A stretch of DNA of 64,000 nucleotides from Paracoccus sediminicola (GTDB taxonomy: Bacteria > Pseudomonadota > Alphaproteobacteria > Rhodobacterales > Rhodobacteraceae), in the NCBI RefSeq assembly GCF_027912835.1, contig NZ_CP115768.1, positions 2,968,501 to 3,032,500 of the forward strand, given 5' to 3'. Position numbers and translations under genes: made by a program. Shown piece after piece: positions 1 to 9,790 of this stretch (position 1 is its first letter; every line of letters starts with the position of its first letter). The notes beneath the pieces were generated by a model, which was not told the origin of the DNA, made no database searches, and saw only the letters and a list, made by a program, of their open reading frames with translations.

Positions 1-190
1 GGGGATGATCCCGCTGATAGCGCCCGACTTCCTGATGCATCTGCCGCATGCAATCCACCCGCTGATCGACTCGGGTATCCTGCTGGCCTCGATCACGGCG
101 CTGCTTCTGAACATGATCTTCAACGGTGCCGAGCCGCTTTCAGATGAGGATCTGCGCGAAGCCGCGATGCAGTCGGACGGCGGTCACTGA
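1..190 (+). CDS. C-terminal end of a nucleobase:cation symporter (NCS2 type), partial
   Basis: Only the last 62 or so codons are inside the window; the reading frame is open at base 2 and ends with TGA at 188-190. The visible part has a short helix, a Pro/His-rich loop, and a last hydrophobic segment ending in LLLNMIF, followed by a polar tail. This arrangement is typical of the end of uracil/xanthine permeases of the NCS2 family. The neighbours (ureide and glyoxylate genes) favour a purine permease that would import urate or xanthine across the inner membrane. The substrate cannot be read from this fragment, so the family call is moderate and the substrate is inference. Confidence 0.5.
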   Translation, partial: GMIPLIAPDFLMHLPHAIHPLIDSGILLASITALLLNMIFNGAEPLSDEDLREAAMQSDGGH

Positions 191-370
191 TCGTCATCTG
201 AAGGGAAAACAGGGGCCGGTGCCGTTCCGTTCGGGGCGGCACCGGCTTGCCCATTCCGCCCAAAGCTGTCAATTGGTCCTGATAAATTTGCGGGGCAGGG
301 TCCCCCTCACTTCGGGAAAGAAGGCGGCGGTCTGCTTGACCCCCGCGCGTGACAGCGAGGAACATCGAAA

Positions 371-2527
371 ATGGGATACGATCAGAAGGCAGGGCTCCAG
401 GTCGCCGATGAGCTGGTGGACTTCACCGAGAACAGGCTGCTGCCGGGCACGAATGTGTCTGCCGATGATTTCTGGGCCGGGCTGGCTGATCTGGTCAAAC
501 GCTATGCGGGCCGCAATGCCGACGCGCTCGCCAAGCGCGAAGAGCTTCAGGATGCGCTCGACCGCTGGCATGTGGCGCATCGCAGCAATCCCATGGACGA
601 GGCAGAGTATCGCGATTTCCTCGACCAGATCGGCTATCTTGTGAAGGAAGGCCCTGATTTCGAGATCGAGACCGCGAATGTCGATCCCGAGATCGCCAAG
701 GTCTCCGGTCCGCAACTCGTCGTGCCGGTGATGAATGCGCGTTTTGCGCTGAACGCCGCGAATGCGCGGTGGGGCAGCCTTTACGATGCGCTTTATGGCT
801 CTGATGCTCTTGGCAGCCTGCCCGAAGGCCAGGGCTATGACGCAGATCGCGGGGCGAAGGTCATCGCCTGGGCCAAGGATTTTCTTGACCGGTCCGTGCC
901 GCTCGACGGGGCAAGCCACAGCGATGTGACCGCCTATGCGGTCAAGGACGGCCAGCTCGTGGCGACCACTGATGGCGGTGAGGTCGGGCTGTCGGATGCG
1001 GCGGGGTTTGCGGGGTATATCGGCGCCGCTGACGTGCCCGAGGGCATCGTGCTGGTGAATAACGGCCTGCATATTATCATCGACATTGACCGTGATGACC
1101 AGATCGGCGCTTCCGACAAGGCGGGGGTCGCGGATCTGCGTCTGGAATCCGCGCTGTCGGCGATCATGGATTGCGAAGATTCTGTTGCCGCCGTCGATGC
1201 GACCGACAAGGTGCTGGCCTATGGCAACTGGCTGGGGCTGATGAACGGCGAGCTGGAAGAGACCTTCGAAAAGGGCGGCAAGCAGATGACGCGCCGCCTG
1301 GCCGATGACATCGACTATACCACCCCGGACGGGCAGGCGGCCAGGCTGAAGGGGCGCGCATTGATGTTCGTGCGCAATGTCGGCCATCTGATGACCAATC
1401 CCGCCGTGCTGACTGCGGAGGGGAAGGAAATTCCCGAAGGTCTGCTGGACGCGCTGTATACGGTGACGGCGGCGGTGCACGATCTGAAGGGCAAGCAGCT
1501 GAACTCGGCCAGCTCGGTCTATGTGGTGAAGCCCAAGATGCACGGCCCCGACGAGGTCGCGCTGACCGACGAAATCTTCGGGACCGTCGAAGAAATCCTC
1601 GGACTGCCGCAATACACCGTCAAGCTCGGCATCATGGATGAGGAGCGTCGCACCTCGGCCAATCTCAAGGAATGCATCCGCGCCGGACGGCATCGCGTGG
1701 CTTTCGTCAACACCGGCTTCCTCGACCGCACCGGCGACGAGATCCATACCTCGATGGAAGCGGGTGTGATGAAGCGCAAGGCGCAGATGAAAGACGAGAC
1801 CTGGCTTCAGGCCTATGAGGATCGGAATGTCGATATCGCGCTAGCCTGCGGCTTTCAGGGCAAGGGTCAGATCGGCAAGGGCATGTGGGCCATGCCCGAC
1901 CGGATGGAAGCCATGCTGGACGCCAAGATCGGCCATCCGAAATCCGGCGCGAACTGCGCCTGGGTTCCGTCGCCCACTGCGGCGACCTTGCATGCCACCC
2001 ATTACCACCAGGTCAATGTGAAGGACCGGCAGGACGAAATCCTGAAAAAGGCGCCGCGCCGGACGCTGAATGAGCTGTTGGAAATCCCGCTTGCGCCGTC
2101 GAATCTCTATCCCGATGACGAGATCGATTCCGAGATCCTGAACAACGCGCAGGGCATTCTCGGCTATGTCGTGCGGTGGGTCGATCAGGGCGTCGGCTGC
2201 TCCAAGGTGCCGGACATCAACGATGTCGGCCAGATGGAGGACCGCGCCACCTGCCGGATCAGCTCGCAGATGCTGGCGAACTGGCTGCATCACGGCGTCG
2301 TCACCGAAGAGCGGGTGATGAAGGCGATGAAGAAGGCCGCCGAAATCGTGGACCGCCAGAACGAGGGCGATCCGAACTATCTGCCTATGGGCGACGGCTC
2401 GGATTCGCTGGCCTTCCAGGCCGCCTGCGATCTAGTTTTCAAGGGGCGCGAGCAGCCCTCGGGCTATACCGAGCCGCTGCTTCACGAGTATCGCCTGAAA
2501 TTCAAGGACAAGCATAACGTCGCCTGA
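371..2527 (+). CDS. glcB: Malate synthase G
   Basis: The 718-residue product has the normal length for monomeric malate synthase G, which condenses glyoxylate with acetyl-CoA to malate in the cytosol. Family hallmarks are seen: a long N-terminal region, the central stretch with [11 protein letters not shown] (about residues 380-390) and [10 protein letters not shown] (about 420-430), then [19 protein letters not shown], and a C-terminal domain with [24 protein letters not shown] Shine-Dalgarno-like CGAGGAA precedes the ATG. It lies among purine-degradation genes. The ureidoglycolate lyase encoded 2.9 kb downstream releases glyoxylate, which this enzyme would assimilate. A clear intrinsic terminator follows the stop codon. 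Confidence 0.97.
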   Translation: MGYDQKAGLQVADELVDFTENRLLPGTNVSADDFWAGLADLVKRYAGRNADALAKREELQDALDRWHVAHRSNPMDEAEYRDFLDQIGYLVKEGPDFEIETANVDPEIAKVSGPQLVVPVMNARFALNAANARWGSLYDALYGSDALGSLPEGQGYDADRGAKVIAWAKDFLDRSVPLDGASHSDVTAYAVKDGQLVATTDGGEVGLSDAAGFAGYIGAADVPEGIVLVNNGLHIIIDIDRDDQIGASDKAGVADLRLESALSAIMDCEDSVAAVDATDKVLAYGNWLGLMNGELEETFEKGGKQMTRRLADDIDYTTPDGQAARLKGRALMFVRNVGHLMTNPAVLTAEGKEIPEGLLDALYTVTAAVHDLKGKQLNSASSVYVVKPKMHGPDEVALTDEIFGTVEEILGLPQYTVKLGIMDEERRTSANLKECIRAGRHRVAFVNTGFLDRTGDEIHTSMEAGVMKRKAQMKDETWLQAYEDRNVDIALACGFQGKGQIGKGMWAMPDRMEAMLDAKIGHPKSGANCAWVPSPTAATLHATHYHQVNVKDRQDEILKKAPRRTLNELLEIPLAPSNLYPDDEIDSEILNNAQGILGYVVRWVDQGVGCSKVPDINDVGQMEDRATCRISSQMLANWLHHGVVTEERVMKAMKKAAEIVDRQNEGDPNYLPMGDGSDSLAFQAACDLVFKGREQPSGYTEPLLHEYRLKFKDKHNVA

Positions 2528-2545
2528 CCGTGCCTTCAGCGCATG

Positions 2546-2576
2546 AAACGCCGCGCCCCATCTGGCGCGGCGTTTT
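2546..2576 (+). terminator. Intrinsic terminator after glcB
   Basis: An 11-bp GC-rich stem (AACGCCGCGCC / GGCGCGGCGTT) with a six-base loop runs into TTTT. It starts 19 bases after the malate synthase stop codon and before the LysR gene, so it should end glcB transcription. Confidence 0.85.
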
Positions 2577-2624
2577 GCTTTGTGCGAAAACGCGGGAACG
2601 GTTTCAAGTTTTGTCGAAAAGCTA

Positions 2625-3548
2625 ATGGCCTATCTGGACAATATCCGCACCTTCGTTCGCGTCTATGATCTCGGGTCCATGTCGGCGGCCGCCCGGGACC
2701 TGCGGATCTCGGCGGCGGTGGCGTCCTCCCGCATTTCTCAACTCGAAGAACATCTCGGCGTCCGCCTGTTCCAGCGCACCACCCGGATGCTGAACCCGAC
2801 CGAGCAGGGGCAGATCTTCTATCCCGGCGCGGTCAAGATCCTGGAAGCGGTGGACGAGGCCGAGGCCGAGATCAGCGATGTGACCGAGAATCCGCGCGGC
2901 ACGCTGTATATTGCCGCGCCGCTCGGCGTCGGGCAGCGGCTGATCGCGCCTGCGGTGCCCGGTTTCCGCGATGCCTACCCGCAGATCCGTATCCGGCTGA
3001 GGCTGTCGGATCGCAAGCTGGACATTACAGCAGAGGGCCTGGACGCGGCATTCATCCTCGGCCAGCCCGAGGATTCATCGCTGCGCATCCGCAAGATCGC
3101 CGACTGCCCGCGCCTGCTGTGCGCTTCGCCCGACTATATCGCCCGGCGAGGCCAGCCGCGCAGCAGTGCCGATCTGGTGGCCGACAAGCATGACTGCCTG
3201 AATCTGCGCTTTCCCGGTGCGCCTGAATTTCAATGGCCGCTTGAAGGTCCGGAGGGGGTGCGCCGTGTCCCGGTCGAGGGGCCGCTGGAATGCGATCACG
3301 GCGAGGTGCTGACCGGGTGGGCGCTTGCCGGTATGGGCATCGTGCTCAAGCCGCTTTTCGAGGTGGTCGATCACCTGCGCGCCAAGCGTCTGGTCCCGGT
3401 CCTTCCGAAAGAGCCGCCGGTCCCGGTGCAGATGGCGTGCCTTTATACCCATCGCCGCAGGCAGGACCCGAAGACCCGCCTGTTCATCGACTACATGGTC
3501 GATCACATCCAGAAAGCCGTCAGCGAGGCCGGTCAGCTGCCGCGATAG
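2625..3548 (+). CDS. LysR-family transcriptional regulator
   Basis: The 307-residue protein has the N-terminal winged helix-turn-helix of the LysR family ([13 protein letters not shown], then [37 protein letters not shown]) and a C-terminal periplasmic-binding-like effector domain. An upstream TTG at 2580 also keeps the frame open, but the ATG at 2625 puts the HTH at its usual distance from the N-terminus and is preferred. The gene ends convergently with uraH, overlapping it by 16 bases. Its place inside the ureide cluster suggests control of purine degradation or of glcB; the effector is unknown. Confidence 0.85.
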   Translation: MAYLDNIRTFVRVYDLGSMSAAARDLRISAAVASSRISQLEEHLGVRLFQRTTRMLNPTEQGQIFYPGAVKILEAVDEAEAEISDVTENPRGTLYIAAPLGVGQRLIAPAVPGFRDAYPQIRIRLRLSDRKLDITAEGLDAAFILGQPEDSSLRIRKIADCPRLLCASPDYIARRGQPRSSADLVADKHDCLNLRFPGAPEFQWPLEGPEGVRRVPVEGPLECDHGEVLTGWALAGMGIVLKPLFEVVDHLRAKRLVPVLPKEPPVPVQMACLYTHRRRQDPKTRLFIDYMVDHIQKAVSEAGQLPR

Positions 3549-3865
3549 GTCGAATAGCCATAGGGCGAGAGCAGCAGCGGCACGTGGTAGTGGCTGGCCT
3601 CGGTCATGGCGAAGCGCAGCGGGATCACGTCGAGGAAGTCGCGCTTGCCGAGATAGTCGCCGGCATGGAAGACCAGCTCATAGCTTCCGCTGGCGAATTC
3701 GGCCTCGGGCAGGATCTGTTCATCCGTCCGCCCGTCATCGTTGGTGGTGAGGGTTTTCAGGTGCTGGCGGGTGTCACCCTCCAGCCGGTAAAGTTCGATC
3801 TTCATCCCGGCGGCGGGCGTGCCCTTCGCGGTGTCCAGCACATGCGTCGTCAGATAGCCAGCCAT
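3533..3865 (-). CDS. uraH: 5-hydroxyisourate hydrolase (transthyretin-like)
   Basis: At 110 residues it has the normal size for HIUase, which hydrolyses 5-hydroxyisourate, the product of urate oxidation, to OHCU. The N-terminal [14 protein letters not shown] and the C-terminal YRGS tetrapeptide are the family signature and contribute active-site residues. The chosen ATG (3865) has AAGGGGA six bases upstream; an in-frame ATG at 3889 would add eight residues outside the conserved start. It is transcribed away from puuE-uraD, whose product takes the next step. No urate oxidase gene is visible in the window. Confidence 0.95.
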   Translation of the reverse strand: MAGYLTTHVLDTAKGTPAAGMKIELYRLEGDTRQHLKTLTTNDDGRTDEQILPEAEFASGSYELVFHAGDYLGKRDFLDVIPLRFAMTEASHYHVPLLLSPYGYSTYRGS

Positions 3866-4010
3866 GGTGGTCCCCTTCATGCGATCCATCTTGCCCGCCG
3901 CATCTGGCCATTCCGCGATGATGAATGCAACGTTAAGCTGCTTTCGGAAGAATGCGAAAGTCCCGCACCGCGCTCTGCGCTAGAACGGAAGCGAGAAGAG
4001 GGAGAGTTTC

Positions 4011-5426
4011 ATGAATCGTTATCCTCGTGACATGCGCGGCTACGGGGCGAATCCGCCCGATCCGAAATGGCCGGGCGGGGCGAAGGTCGCAGTGCAGTTC
4101 GTGTTGAACTACGAAGAGGGCGGCGAGAACTCGATCCTGCATGGCGACGACGCGTCCGAGGCGTTCCTGTCGGATATCGCCGGGGCCGCGATGTGGCCGG
4201 GGCAGCGGCACTGGAATATGGAATCGATCTATGAATACGGGGCTCGGGCCGGGTTCTGGCGCCTGCATCGCCTGTTCACCGGCGCGGATATTCCGGTAAC
4301 CATCTACGGTGTCGCCTCGGCCCTTGCCCGCAGCCCCGAGCAGGTCGCAGCGATGAAGTCCGCCGGATGGGAAATCGCGAGCCACGGGTTGAAATGGATC
4401 GAGCACCGCGACATGTCCGTCGAGGAGGAGCGTGATGTCATCGCCGAGGCGATCCGCCTTCACACCGAGGTCGTGGGCACGCCGCCAGAGGGGTGGTATA
4501 CCGGCAGGTGCAGCTGCAACACCGTCGAACTGACCGCCGAAACGGGACAGTTCGCCTATATCTCCGACACATATGACGACGATCTGCCCTATTGGAAACG
4601 GATCGGCGGGCGCGATCAGCTTGTCATCCCCTATACGCTGGAAGCCAATGACATGCGCTTTGCAACTGCGCCGGGCTATATCACCGGCGAGCAGTTCTTC
4701 CAGTATCTGAAGGACGCGTTTGACGTGCTCTATGCCGAGGGCGAGGCGGGCGCGCCGAAGATGATGAGTGTGGGGCTGCATTGCCGTTTGATCGGCCGGC
4801 CCGGCAAGATGGCGGGGCTGAAACGCTTTCTCGACTATATCGCCGGCTTTGACGGTGTCTGGACACCGCGCCGCATCGACATCGCCCGGCACTGGGCCGA
4901 AACCCACCCGCCGCAGCATTACGACCGCCCAAGCGAGATGGACCGCGAAAGTTTCGTGTCGCGCTATGGCGGCATTTACGAGCATTCGCCCTGGATCGCC
5001 GAGCGGGCTTACGGGCTGGAACTCGGTCCCGCACATGACAGCGCGGCGGGCCTGCACAACGCGCTGTGCCGGATGTTCCGATCTGCCTCCGAAGAAGAAC
5101 GTCTCGGCGTGCTGACAGCCCATCCGGATCTGGCGGGCAAGCTGGCCCAGGCGAAGCGGCTGACGGCGGAATCGACCGCCGAACAGGCGAGCGCCGGGCT
5201 CGACGCGCTGACCGACGAAGAGCGGGCAGAGTTCACGCGGCTCAACGACATCTATGTCGAGAAACACGGCTTCCCCTTCATCATCGCGGTGCGCGATCAC
5301 GACAAGTCGGGGATCCTCGACGCTTTTCAGCGCCGCATCGACAATGATCGGGCCACCGAATTCGCCGAAGCCTGCCGCCAGGTCGAGCGCATCGCCGAAT
5401 TGCGCCTGAATGAGGTGCTGCCATGA
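4011..5426 (+). CDS. puuE: Fused allantoinase (PuuE type) / OHCU decarboxylase
   Basis: The 471-residue protein joins two enzymes. Residues 1 to about 300 are a PuuE-type allantoinase of the polysaccharide-deacetylase fold, with NYEEGGENS near the N-terminus, a His motif in SHGLKWIEH (about 125-133) and GWYTGRCS. Residues from about 305 to the end are an OHCU decarboxylase (UraD), with FVSRYGGIYEHSPWIAE, HPDLAGK and KHGFPFIIAVR. Together they turn OHCU into S-allantoin and then allantoate. Such fusions occur in other alphaproteobacteria. The ATG has GAGGGAGA upstream. The stop overlaps the allA start as ATGA, so the two genes are translationally coupled. Confidence 0.95.
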   Translation: MNRYPRDMRGYGANPPDPKWPGGAKVAVQFVLNYEEGGENSILHGDDASEAFLSDIAGAAMWPGQRHWNMESIYEYGARAGFWRLHRLFTGADIPVTIYGVASALARSPEQVAAMKSAGWEIASHGLKWIEHRDMSVEEERDVIAEAIRLHTEVVGTPPEGWYTGRCSCNTVELTAETGQFAYISDTYDDDLPYWKRIGGRDQLVIPYTLEANDMRFATAPGYITGEQFFQYLKDAFDVLYAEGEAGAPKMMSVGLHCRLIGRPGKMAGLKRFLDYIAGFDGVWTPRRIDIARHWAETHPPQHYDRPSEMDRESFVSRYGGIYEHSPWIAERAYGLELGPAHDSAAGLHNALCRMFRSASEEERLGVLTAHPDLAGKLAQAKRLTAESTAEQASAGLDALTDEERAEFTRLNDIYVEKHGFPFIIAVRDHDKSGILDAFQRRIDNDRATEFAEACRQVERIAELRLNEVLP

Positions 5427-5911
5427 GCCGCGCTCCGGTGGCCTGTGAAGCGCTGACCGCCGAGGCATTTGCCCCTTTCGGCGAGGTGCTGCAGGTGGAC
5501 GGCCCGCCCGATAAGCTTATCAACCAGGGCAAATGTGGGCGGCATCACGATCTGGCCCGGCTGGATTTTCAGGGCGGGCGGGCCGGGATCAGCCTGTTCA
5601 ACGCCGAACTGCGCGAGATGCCCTATCAGCTTGAACTGGTCGAGCGGCACCCTCTGGGCTCGCAGGCCTTCATACCGATGTCTCAGTCGCGCTTTCTGGT
5701 GACGGTCGCCGAGGATGAGGGCGGCGTGCCGGGACAGATCCGCGCCTTCATCGCTCGTGCAGGGCAGGGGATCAACCTGCACCGCAATGTCTGGCATGGC
5801 GTGCTGTGCCCGCTTGACGGGGCGGGGCTTTACGCGGTCGTGGACCGGATCGGCGAGGGCGACAATCTCGAGGAACACTGGTTCGAGACGCCGGTGACCA
5901 TCACCGGCTGA
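5423..5911 (+). CDS. allA: Ureidoglycolate lyase
   Basis: This 162-residue cupin-fold enzyme releases urea and glyoxylate from ureidoglycolate. The family signature is visible: ELVERHPLGSQAFIPM (about 72-87) and a later NLHRNVWHGVLCPL with metal-lining His residues. It completes, with uraH and puuE-uraD, the route from hydroxyisourate towards glyoxylate, except for an allantoate amidohydrolase, which is not in the window. The nearby malate synthase could consume the glyoxylate. The start overlaps the stop of the upstream gene by four bases. Confidence 0.93.
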   Translation: MSRAPVACEALTAEAFAPFGEVLQVDGPPDKLINQGKCGRHHDLARLDFQGGRAGISLFNAELREMPYQLELVERHPLGSQAFIPMSQSRFLVTVAEDEGGVPGQIRAFIARAGQGINLHRNVWHGVLCPLDGAGLYAVVDRIGEGDNLEEHWFETPVTITG

Positions 5912-5950
5912 GCCGCGTCACGCAGGCTGCGCGCAAGAATGTTGCGCCGC

Positions 5951-6709
5951 CTAGTAGTGGTGCAGAACCAGAGGGCGCCCGTCATGCTGTGCCACATTGA
6001 CCGGCGTGTCATACAGCATGCTGAGCGTCCGGTGGGTCAGCACCTCGTCCGGGCGGCCTTCGGCCACGACGCGACCGTTTTTCAGCGCCACGATATGATC
6101 GGCCCAGGCGGCGGCATAATTGACCTCGTGGACCACAACCACCACGCTTTTCTGCGCCTCACGGACCAGGCGCGACAGATGCGACATCAATTGGCGCGCA
6201 TGTGCCATGTCGAGATTGTTCAGCGGCTCGTCCAGGAGCAGCCAGTCCGTGTCCTGCGCGAAGGTCATTGCCAGAAAGGCGCGCTGAGCCTGCCCGCCAG
6301 ACACCTCGTCCAGAAAGCGGTCTGCCAACTCGGTCAGCCGAAATGTGTCGAGCGCCGACGCCACCGCCGCGCGGTCCAGTGGTCTCGGGCGGCCCCGATG
6401 ATGCGGCCAGCGTCCAAAGCCGACCAGATCGGACAGGCGCAGGCGGCTGGCGATGGTGGTCTGCTGCCCCAGAACCGCCATGGTTTTCGCCAGCTCTTCG
6501 GTCGGGGTCGCAGCGACGTCCAGATCGTTCACGCGGATACTGCCGCGCTGTAACGGCTCAAGCCGCCCGATCAGCCGCAGCAGCGTGGATTTACCGGCCC
6601 CGTTGGGCCCGATGAGCGCGGTCATCTTGCCGCGCGGGATGTCAGCCGTAATGTCGTGAAGGATCGGCGCGGCGCCGATCTCGTGGCAGATGCCGGAAAG
6701 CTGGATCAT
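5951..6709 (-). CDS. Siderophore ABC importer, ATP-binding subunit
   Basis: The 252-residue ATPase has Walker A GPNGAGKST (about 36-44), the signature SGGQAQR and Walker B DWLLLDEPLNNLD, followed by the switch His in VVVVHEVNYAAAWADH. It belongs to the FepC/FecE/BtuD-like importer ATPases and most resembles those of ferric-siderophore systems. It is the last gene of a four-gene minus-strand operon (binding protein, two permeases, ATPase) and overlaps the stop of the upstream permease by four bases. It faces allA tail to tail; a GCGCAA/TTGCGC dyad without a T tract lies between them. The siderophore itself cannot be told. Confidence 0.93.
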   Translation of the reverse strand: MIQLSGICHEIGAAPILHDITADIPRGKMTALIGPNGAGKSTLLRLIGRLEPLQRGSIRVNDLDVAATPTEELAKTMAVLGQQTTIASRLRLSDLVGFGRWPHHRGRPRPLDRAAVASALDTFRLTELADRFLDEVSGGQAQRAFLAMTFAQDTDWLLLDEPLNNLDMAHARQLMSHLSRLVREAQKSVVVVVHEVNYAAAWADHIVALKNGRVVAEGRPDEVLTHRTLSMLYDTPVNVAQHDGRPLVLHHY

Positions 6710-7710
6710 CGGATGCGGCCCTTCAGCAGCAGATAGAGAAAGAACAGCCCGCCCGCGAACTCGATCACCACACCAAGCGCGGTCTGCTGGCCAAGCGCCC
6801 GTTCGAAGATCATCTGCCCGATGACGAGGATATTCGCGGCGATCAGCGCGGCTGCGGGCAACAGTATCTCGTGGCGGTGGCTGCGCACGAGCCCATGGGT
6901 GATGCCGGTGACGATCAGCCCGAAAAACGCCGCGCCTCCGAACAGTGCCATCGGCCCGACAAGTGCGGTCGAGACCGAGACGAGCACCGCCACAAGCCCA
7001 AGTGTCGACAGCACCATCGGCGCGAAGCGCAGCCCCAGCGAAACGGCGGTGTCCCGCCCGAGCGCCATCACGTCAAGCCGCGGAGACAGCTTCAGCGCGG
7101 CCAGCACGGCGGCCGCGCAAAGCGCCGCGCCGATCGGCAACAGCGTTGTATCGGCGCGCGAGAAATTGACCACCGTTGCCGCCTGCACAACCGCATATTC
7201 GTTGGGGTCGATCAGCCGTCCCAGAAGCTGGCTCGCCGAGCGGAACATGAAGCCGAGGATCACTCCGGTCAGGATGGTGCGTCCGATATCGCGGGTGCCG
7301 TGGCCAAGCAGCGTGCCGAACAGCACCATCGCCAGCAGGCACATCAGCGCCACTTCACAAAGGAACTTGGTCAGCTCTGGCACGCTGCTGAAACCGACCG
7401 CGCCGAGGCTGCTGATCATCGCCGTTTGCAGCAGCACATACAGCGCATCGAACCCCATGATGGACGGCGTGAGAACGCGATTGCCGGCCACGGTCTGGAA
7501 CAGCACCGTCGACACGCCGATCCCGGCCCCGACAGTGATCATCGCGCCCAGCTTCACCGCCCGCAATTGCAGGATGAAGCCGCGATTCCCGCTGCTCAGC
7601 CCCTGAAACAGCCATATTGCCGATGCGGCGAGCAGCAGCAATGCCAGCCCGCCAACCAACCGGATCGGCGGCGCGGAAAGCGCCGGTCGGTGCAGCGCTG
7701 CCTCAGACAC
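6706..7710 (-). CDS. Siderophore ABC importer, FecCD-type permease 2
   Basis: A 334-residue inner-membrane permease of the FecCD/BtuC family with about nine hydrophobic segments. The pattern GPMALFGGAAFFGLIVTGITH near residue 250 corresponds to the coupling region that is usually written VGFVGLIVPH. It overlaps both neighbours by a few bases (upstream permease and downstream ATPase) and would form a heterodimer with the product of the upstream permease gene. Confidence 0.9.
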   Translation of the reverse strand: MSEAALHRPALSAPPIRLVGGLALLLLAASAIWLFQGLSSGNRGFILQLRAVKLGAMITVGAGIGVSTVLFQTVAGNRVLTPSIMGFDALYVLLQTAMISSLGAVGFSSVPELTKFLCEVALMCLLAMVLFGTLLGHGTRDIGRTILTGVILGFMFRSASQLLGRLIDPNEYAVVQAATVVNFSRADTTLLPIGAALCAAAVLAALKLSPRLDVMALGRDTAVSLGLRFAPMVLSTLGLVAVLVSVSTALVGPMALFGGAAFFGLIVTGITHGLVRSHRHEILLPAAALIAANILVIGQMIFERALGQQTALGVVIEFAGGLFFLYLLLKGRIR

Positions 7711-8659
7711 GGGCCGGCCTGCGATACAGCAGATAGAGAAAGATCCCTGCGCCGACGAAGCCCATCACCGTGCCGACAGGGATCTCGAACGGATAGCGGA
7801 TCAGCCGGCCGACCAGATCGCAGCTCAGCAGCAGTGCGGCGCCTGCGGCGGCGACCATGGGAAGGGACTGCCGCAGATTGTCGCCCATAATGCGCGAGAC
7901 GATATTCGGCACGACCAGCCCGATGAAGGGGATCATCCCGACGGTCGTGACCACCATCGCCGACACCACTGCGACCACGGCCAGCCCGAAACGCATGATG
8001 CCCCGCGTGCCCAGACCCAGCCCGGTGGCGACCTCTTCGCCGAGCGACAGGATCGCGAAACGGTCCGCGGCGAACCAGGCCAGCGCGGCTGCGGCTGCGG
8101 CGAACCACAGCATCTCATAGCGGCCCGCGATCACGCCCGAAAATTCGCCCAGCATCAGCCAGGTGCTGATATATTGCATCAGATCGGCCTGCCACGCGAT
8201 ATAGACCACGACCGAGCCGATCACGCCCGACAGAATGATGCCGCTGATCGGCACCAGCATGATCTCTCGCGGAGGGAGACGGCGGATCAGCGCCACGAAC
8301 AGCGCCGTGCCGGCCATGGCACAAAGGCTCGATATCAGGATCTTGCCCCAGATCGGCGTGGCGGGCGCGATGAGCGTCACCGCAAGCAGCCCAAGCGCGG
8401 CGCTTTCAGCGGTGCCGATCGTGTCCGGGCCGACGAAGCGGTTGCGGACAAGCGCCTGCAGCAGCATTCCCGCCACCGACAGCGCCGCCCCGGTCAGCAG
8501 CACGGCCAGCGTGCGCGGCAGCCGAGATTCCATCAGCACCAGCATCGCCCACGGGTCGTCCAGCGCGCTGAAAATATCGACGCTGGCCGCCCCGGTCATG
8601 AGGCTGGCCAGCGTCAGCGGCACGAGCGCCGCCAGTGTCACCCCGAACGGGTGGGTCAC
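7703..8659 (-). CDS. Siderophore ABC importer, FecCD-type permease 1
   Basis: The 318-residue permease starts at a GTG (8659) that overlaps the binding-protein stop as GTGA; the open frame extends 73 codons further upstream, but that part is antisense-like, Arg-rich and inside the binding-protein gene, so it is not used. Typical FecCD features are seen: ESRLPRTLAVLLTGAALSVAGMLLQ near the N-terminus, RNRFVGPDTIG, and VGMIPFIGLVVPNIVSRIMG, which marks the coupling helix. It pairs with the second permease of the operon. Confidence 0.92.
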   Translation of the reverse strand: MTHPFGVTLAALVPLTLASLMTGAASVDIFSALDDPWAMLVLMESRLPRTLAVLLTGAALSVAGMLLQALVRNRFVGPDTIGTAESAALGLLAVTLIAPATPIWGKILISSLCAMAGTALFVALIRRLPPREIMLVPISGIILSGVIGSVVVYIAWQADLMQYISTWLMLGEFSGVIAGRYEMLWFAAAAAALAWFAADRFAILSLGEEVATGLGLGTRGIMRFGLAVVAVVSAMVVTTVGMIPFIGLVVPNIVSRIMGDNLRQSLPMVAAAGAALLLSCDLVGRLIRYPFEIPVGTVMGFVGAGIFLYLLYRRPARV

Positions 8660-9558
8660 GCCCCGGCGCTGCCCGACAGCACTTCGGTCAAAGCGTCGAT
8701 CACCTTGGTCAGCGAGCCGAAGCCACCGCCACCGATGTAGAGTTCGCCGGCGGGCAGATAGACCACCTGATCCTCTTTCCAGGCGGTGGTGCCCTCGATC
8801 AGCGGCGAGCGCAGCGTTTCCGCGGCGCTCTGGCCTTCCTCGCCAATCGCCGCGCCGCGATCCAGCACGAAAATCCAATCGGGATCGGCCTCGGCGATGG
8901 CTTCATGGGTCAGGACATTGCCGTGACCCTCATCGCTGTCCAGACCGCTGATCGCGGGCTCCATCCCGGTTGCGTCATGAAGCCAGCCAAAGCGCGAACC
9001 GGCGCCATAGGCGGCCATCTTGGTGCCGTTGGTCATAACGATCAGCGCGCTGCCCTCGCCTTCTGCGGCGTCCCCGAGCGCGGCGAGCTTTTCGTCCAGC
9101 TCGGCGGTCAGCTTGCCAGCGGCGTCGGCCTTGTCGAAGATCTGGCCATAGGCGGCGATCCGTGCTTCTGCATCCGCGACCAGATCGGTGCCGATGGTCA
9201 TGTCGATGGCCGGAGCCACTTGCGATACGGCGTCAAGCTGGCTGGCGGACCGGCTGCCGACGATGATGAGATCGGGGGCGAGACCCGCCAGCGCCTCCAG
9301 ATCCGGCTCGAACAGCGTCCCGACGGCTTCGGCATCGCCTGCGTCGAGATCGGAAAGATAGAGATTATCCGGCACGCCCGCCAGTTCGACCCCCAATGCG
9401 CTCAGCGTATCCACCGCCGCGATGTCATAGACGACGACCTTTTCGGGGCTCAGCGGAACCGCGCTTTCGCCGCGCGCGGTCGTGACGGTGACCTCCTCGG
9501 CGAAGGCGGCAGAACCAAGGGTTACGGCGGTCAATATGGCGGCAGAAATCAGGCGCAT
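8656..9558 (-). CDS. Siderophore ABC importer, periplasmic binding protein
   Basis: This 300-residue protein has a Sec signal peptide (hydrophobic ISAAILTAVTLGSAAFA, cleavage after AFA) without a lipobox Cys, so it should be a free periplasmic protein. The two-lobed fold of the FhuD/CeuE/FatB class is suggested by VVVYDIAAVDTLSALG, LEALAGLAPDLIIVGSRSA and NVLTHEAIAEADPDWIFVLDRG. It would deliver a ferric siderophore, perhaps a catecholate or vibrioferrin-like compound, to the permease pair. First gene of the operon; its leader carries a perfect 8-bp hairpin. Confidence 0.9.
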   Translation of the reverse strand: MRLISAAILTAVTLGSAAFAEEVTVTTARGESAVPLSPEKVVVYDIAAVDTLSALGVELAGVPDNLYLSDLDAGDAEAVGTLFEPDLEALAGLAPDLIIVGSRSASQLDAVSQVAPAIDMTIGTDLVADAEARIAAYGQIFDKADAAGKLTAELDEKLAALGDAAEGEGSALIVMTNGTKMAAYGAGSRFGWLHDATGMEPAISGLDSDEGHGNVLTHEAIAEADPDWIFVLDRGAAIGEEGQSAAETLRSPLIEGTTAWKEDQVVYLPAGELYIGGGGFGSLTKVIDALTEVLSGSAGA

Positions 9559-9583
9559 CTCGCATCCTTTCGCGTCAATACAT

Positions 9584-9602
9584 TCAGGGGCCGAGCCCCT
9601 GA
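9584..9602. promoter_or_regulatory. Perfect hairpin in the leader of the siderophore operon
   Basis: TCAGGGGC-CGA-GCCCCTGA forms an 8-bp stem with a three-base loop 26 bases upstream of the binding-protein start. No T tract follows on the minus strand, so a simple terminator is unlikely; an RNA-stability element or an operator is possible. An AT-rich stretch at about 9650-9665 in the same divergent intergenic region (9559-9790) is the most promoter-like segment. Iron control is likely for both flanking units, but I could not identify a known iron box. Confidence 0.45.
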
Positions 9603-9790
9603 CAACGGCTCGTGTCTATCTCCGCGACCATAGGCGGTCCAGTACCTGAGTAAAATAATTTGTCTTTCGTCTTGCCGCATGTTTGTCTTGGGCGAAGTTC
9701 TGCCGGATTGGCGAAATGACGTCCTGCGTCAGATCCCCACACGCGGCGGACCGAGTTGGAGCATAAACATCCCGCGGAGCGGAGCCTGAT

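Noticed and set aside
269..1747. 492-codon open frame antisense to malate synthase
   Set aside because: Arg/His-rich, no family pattern, and fully inside the opposite strand of a well-supported gene; a high-GC shadow.
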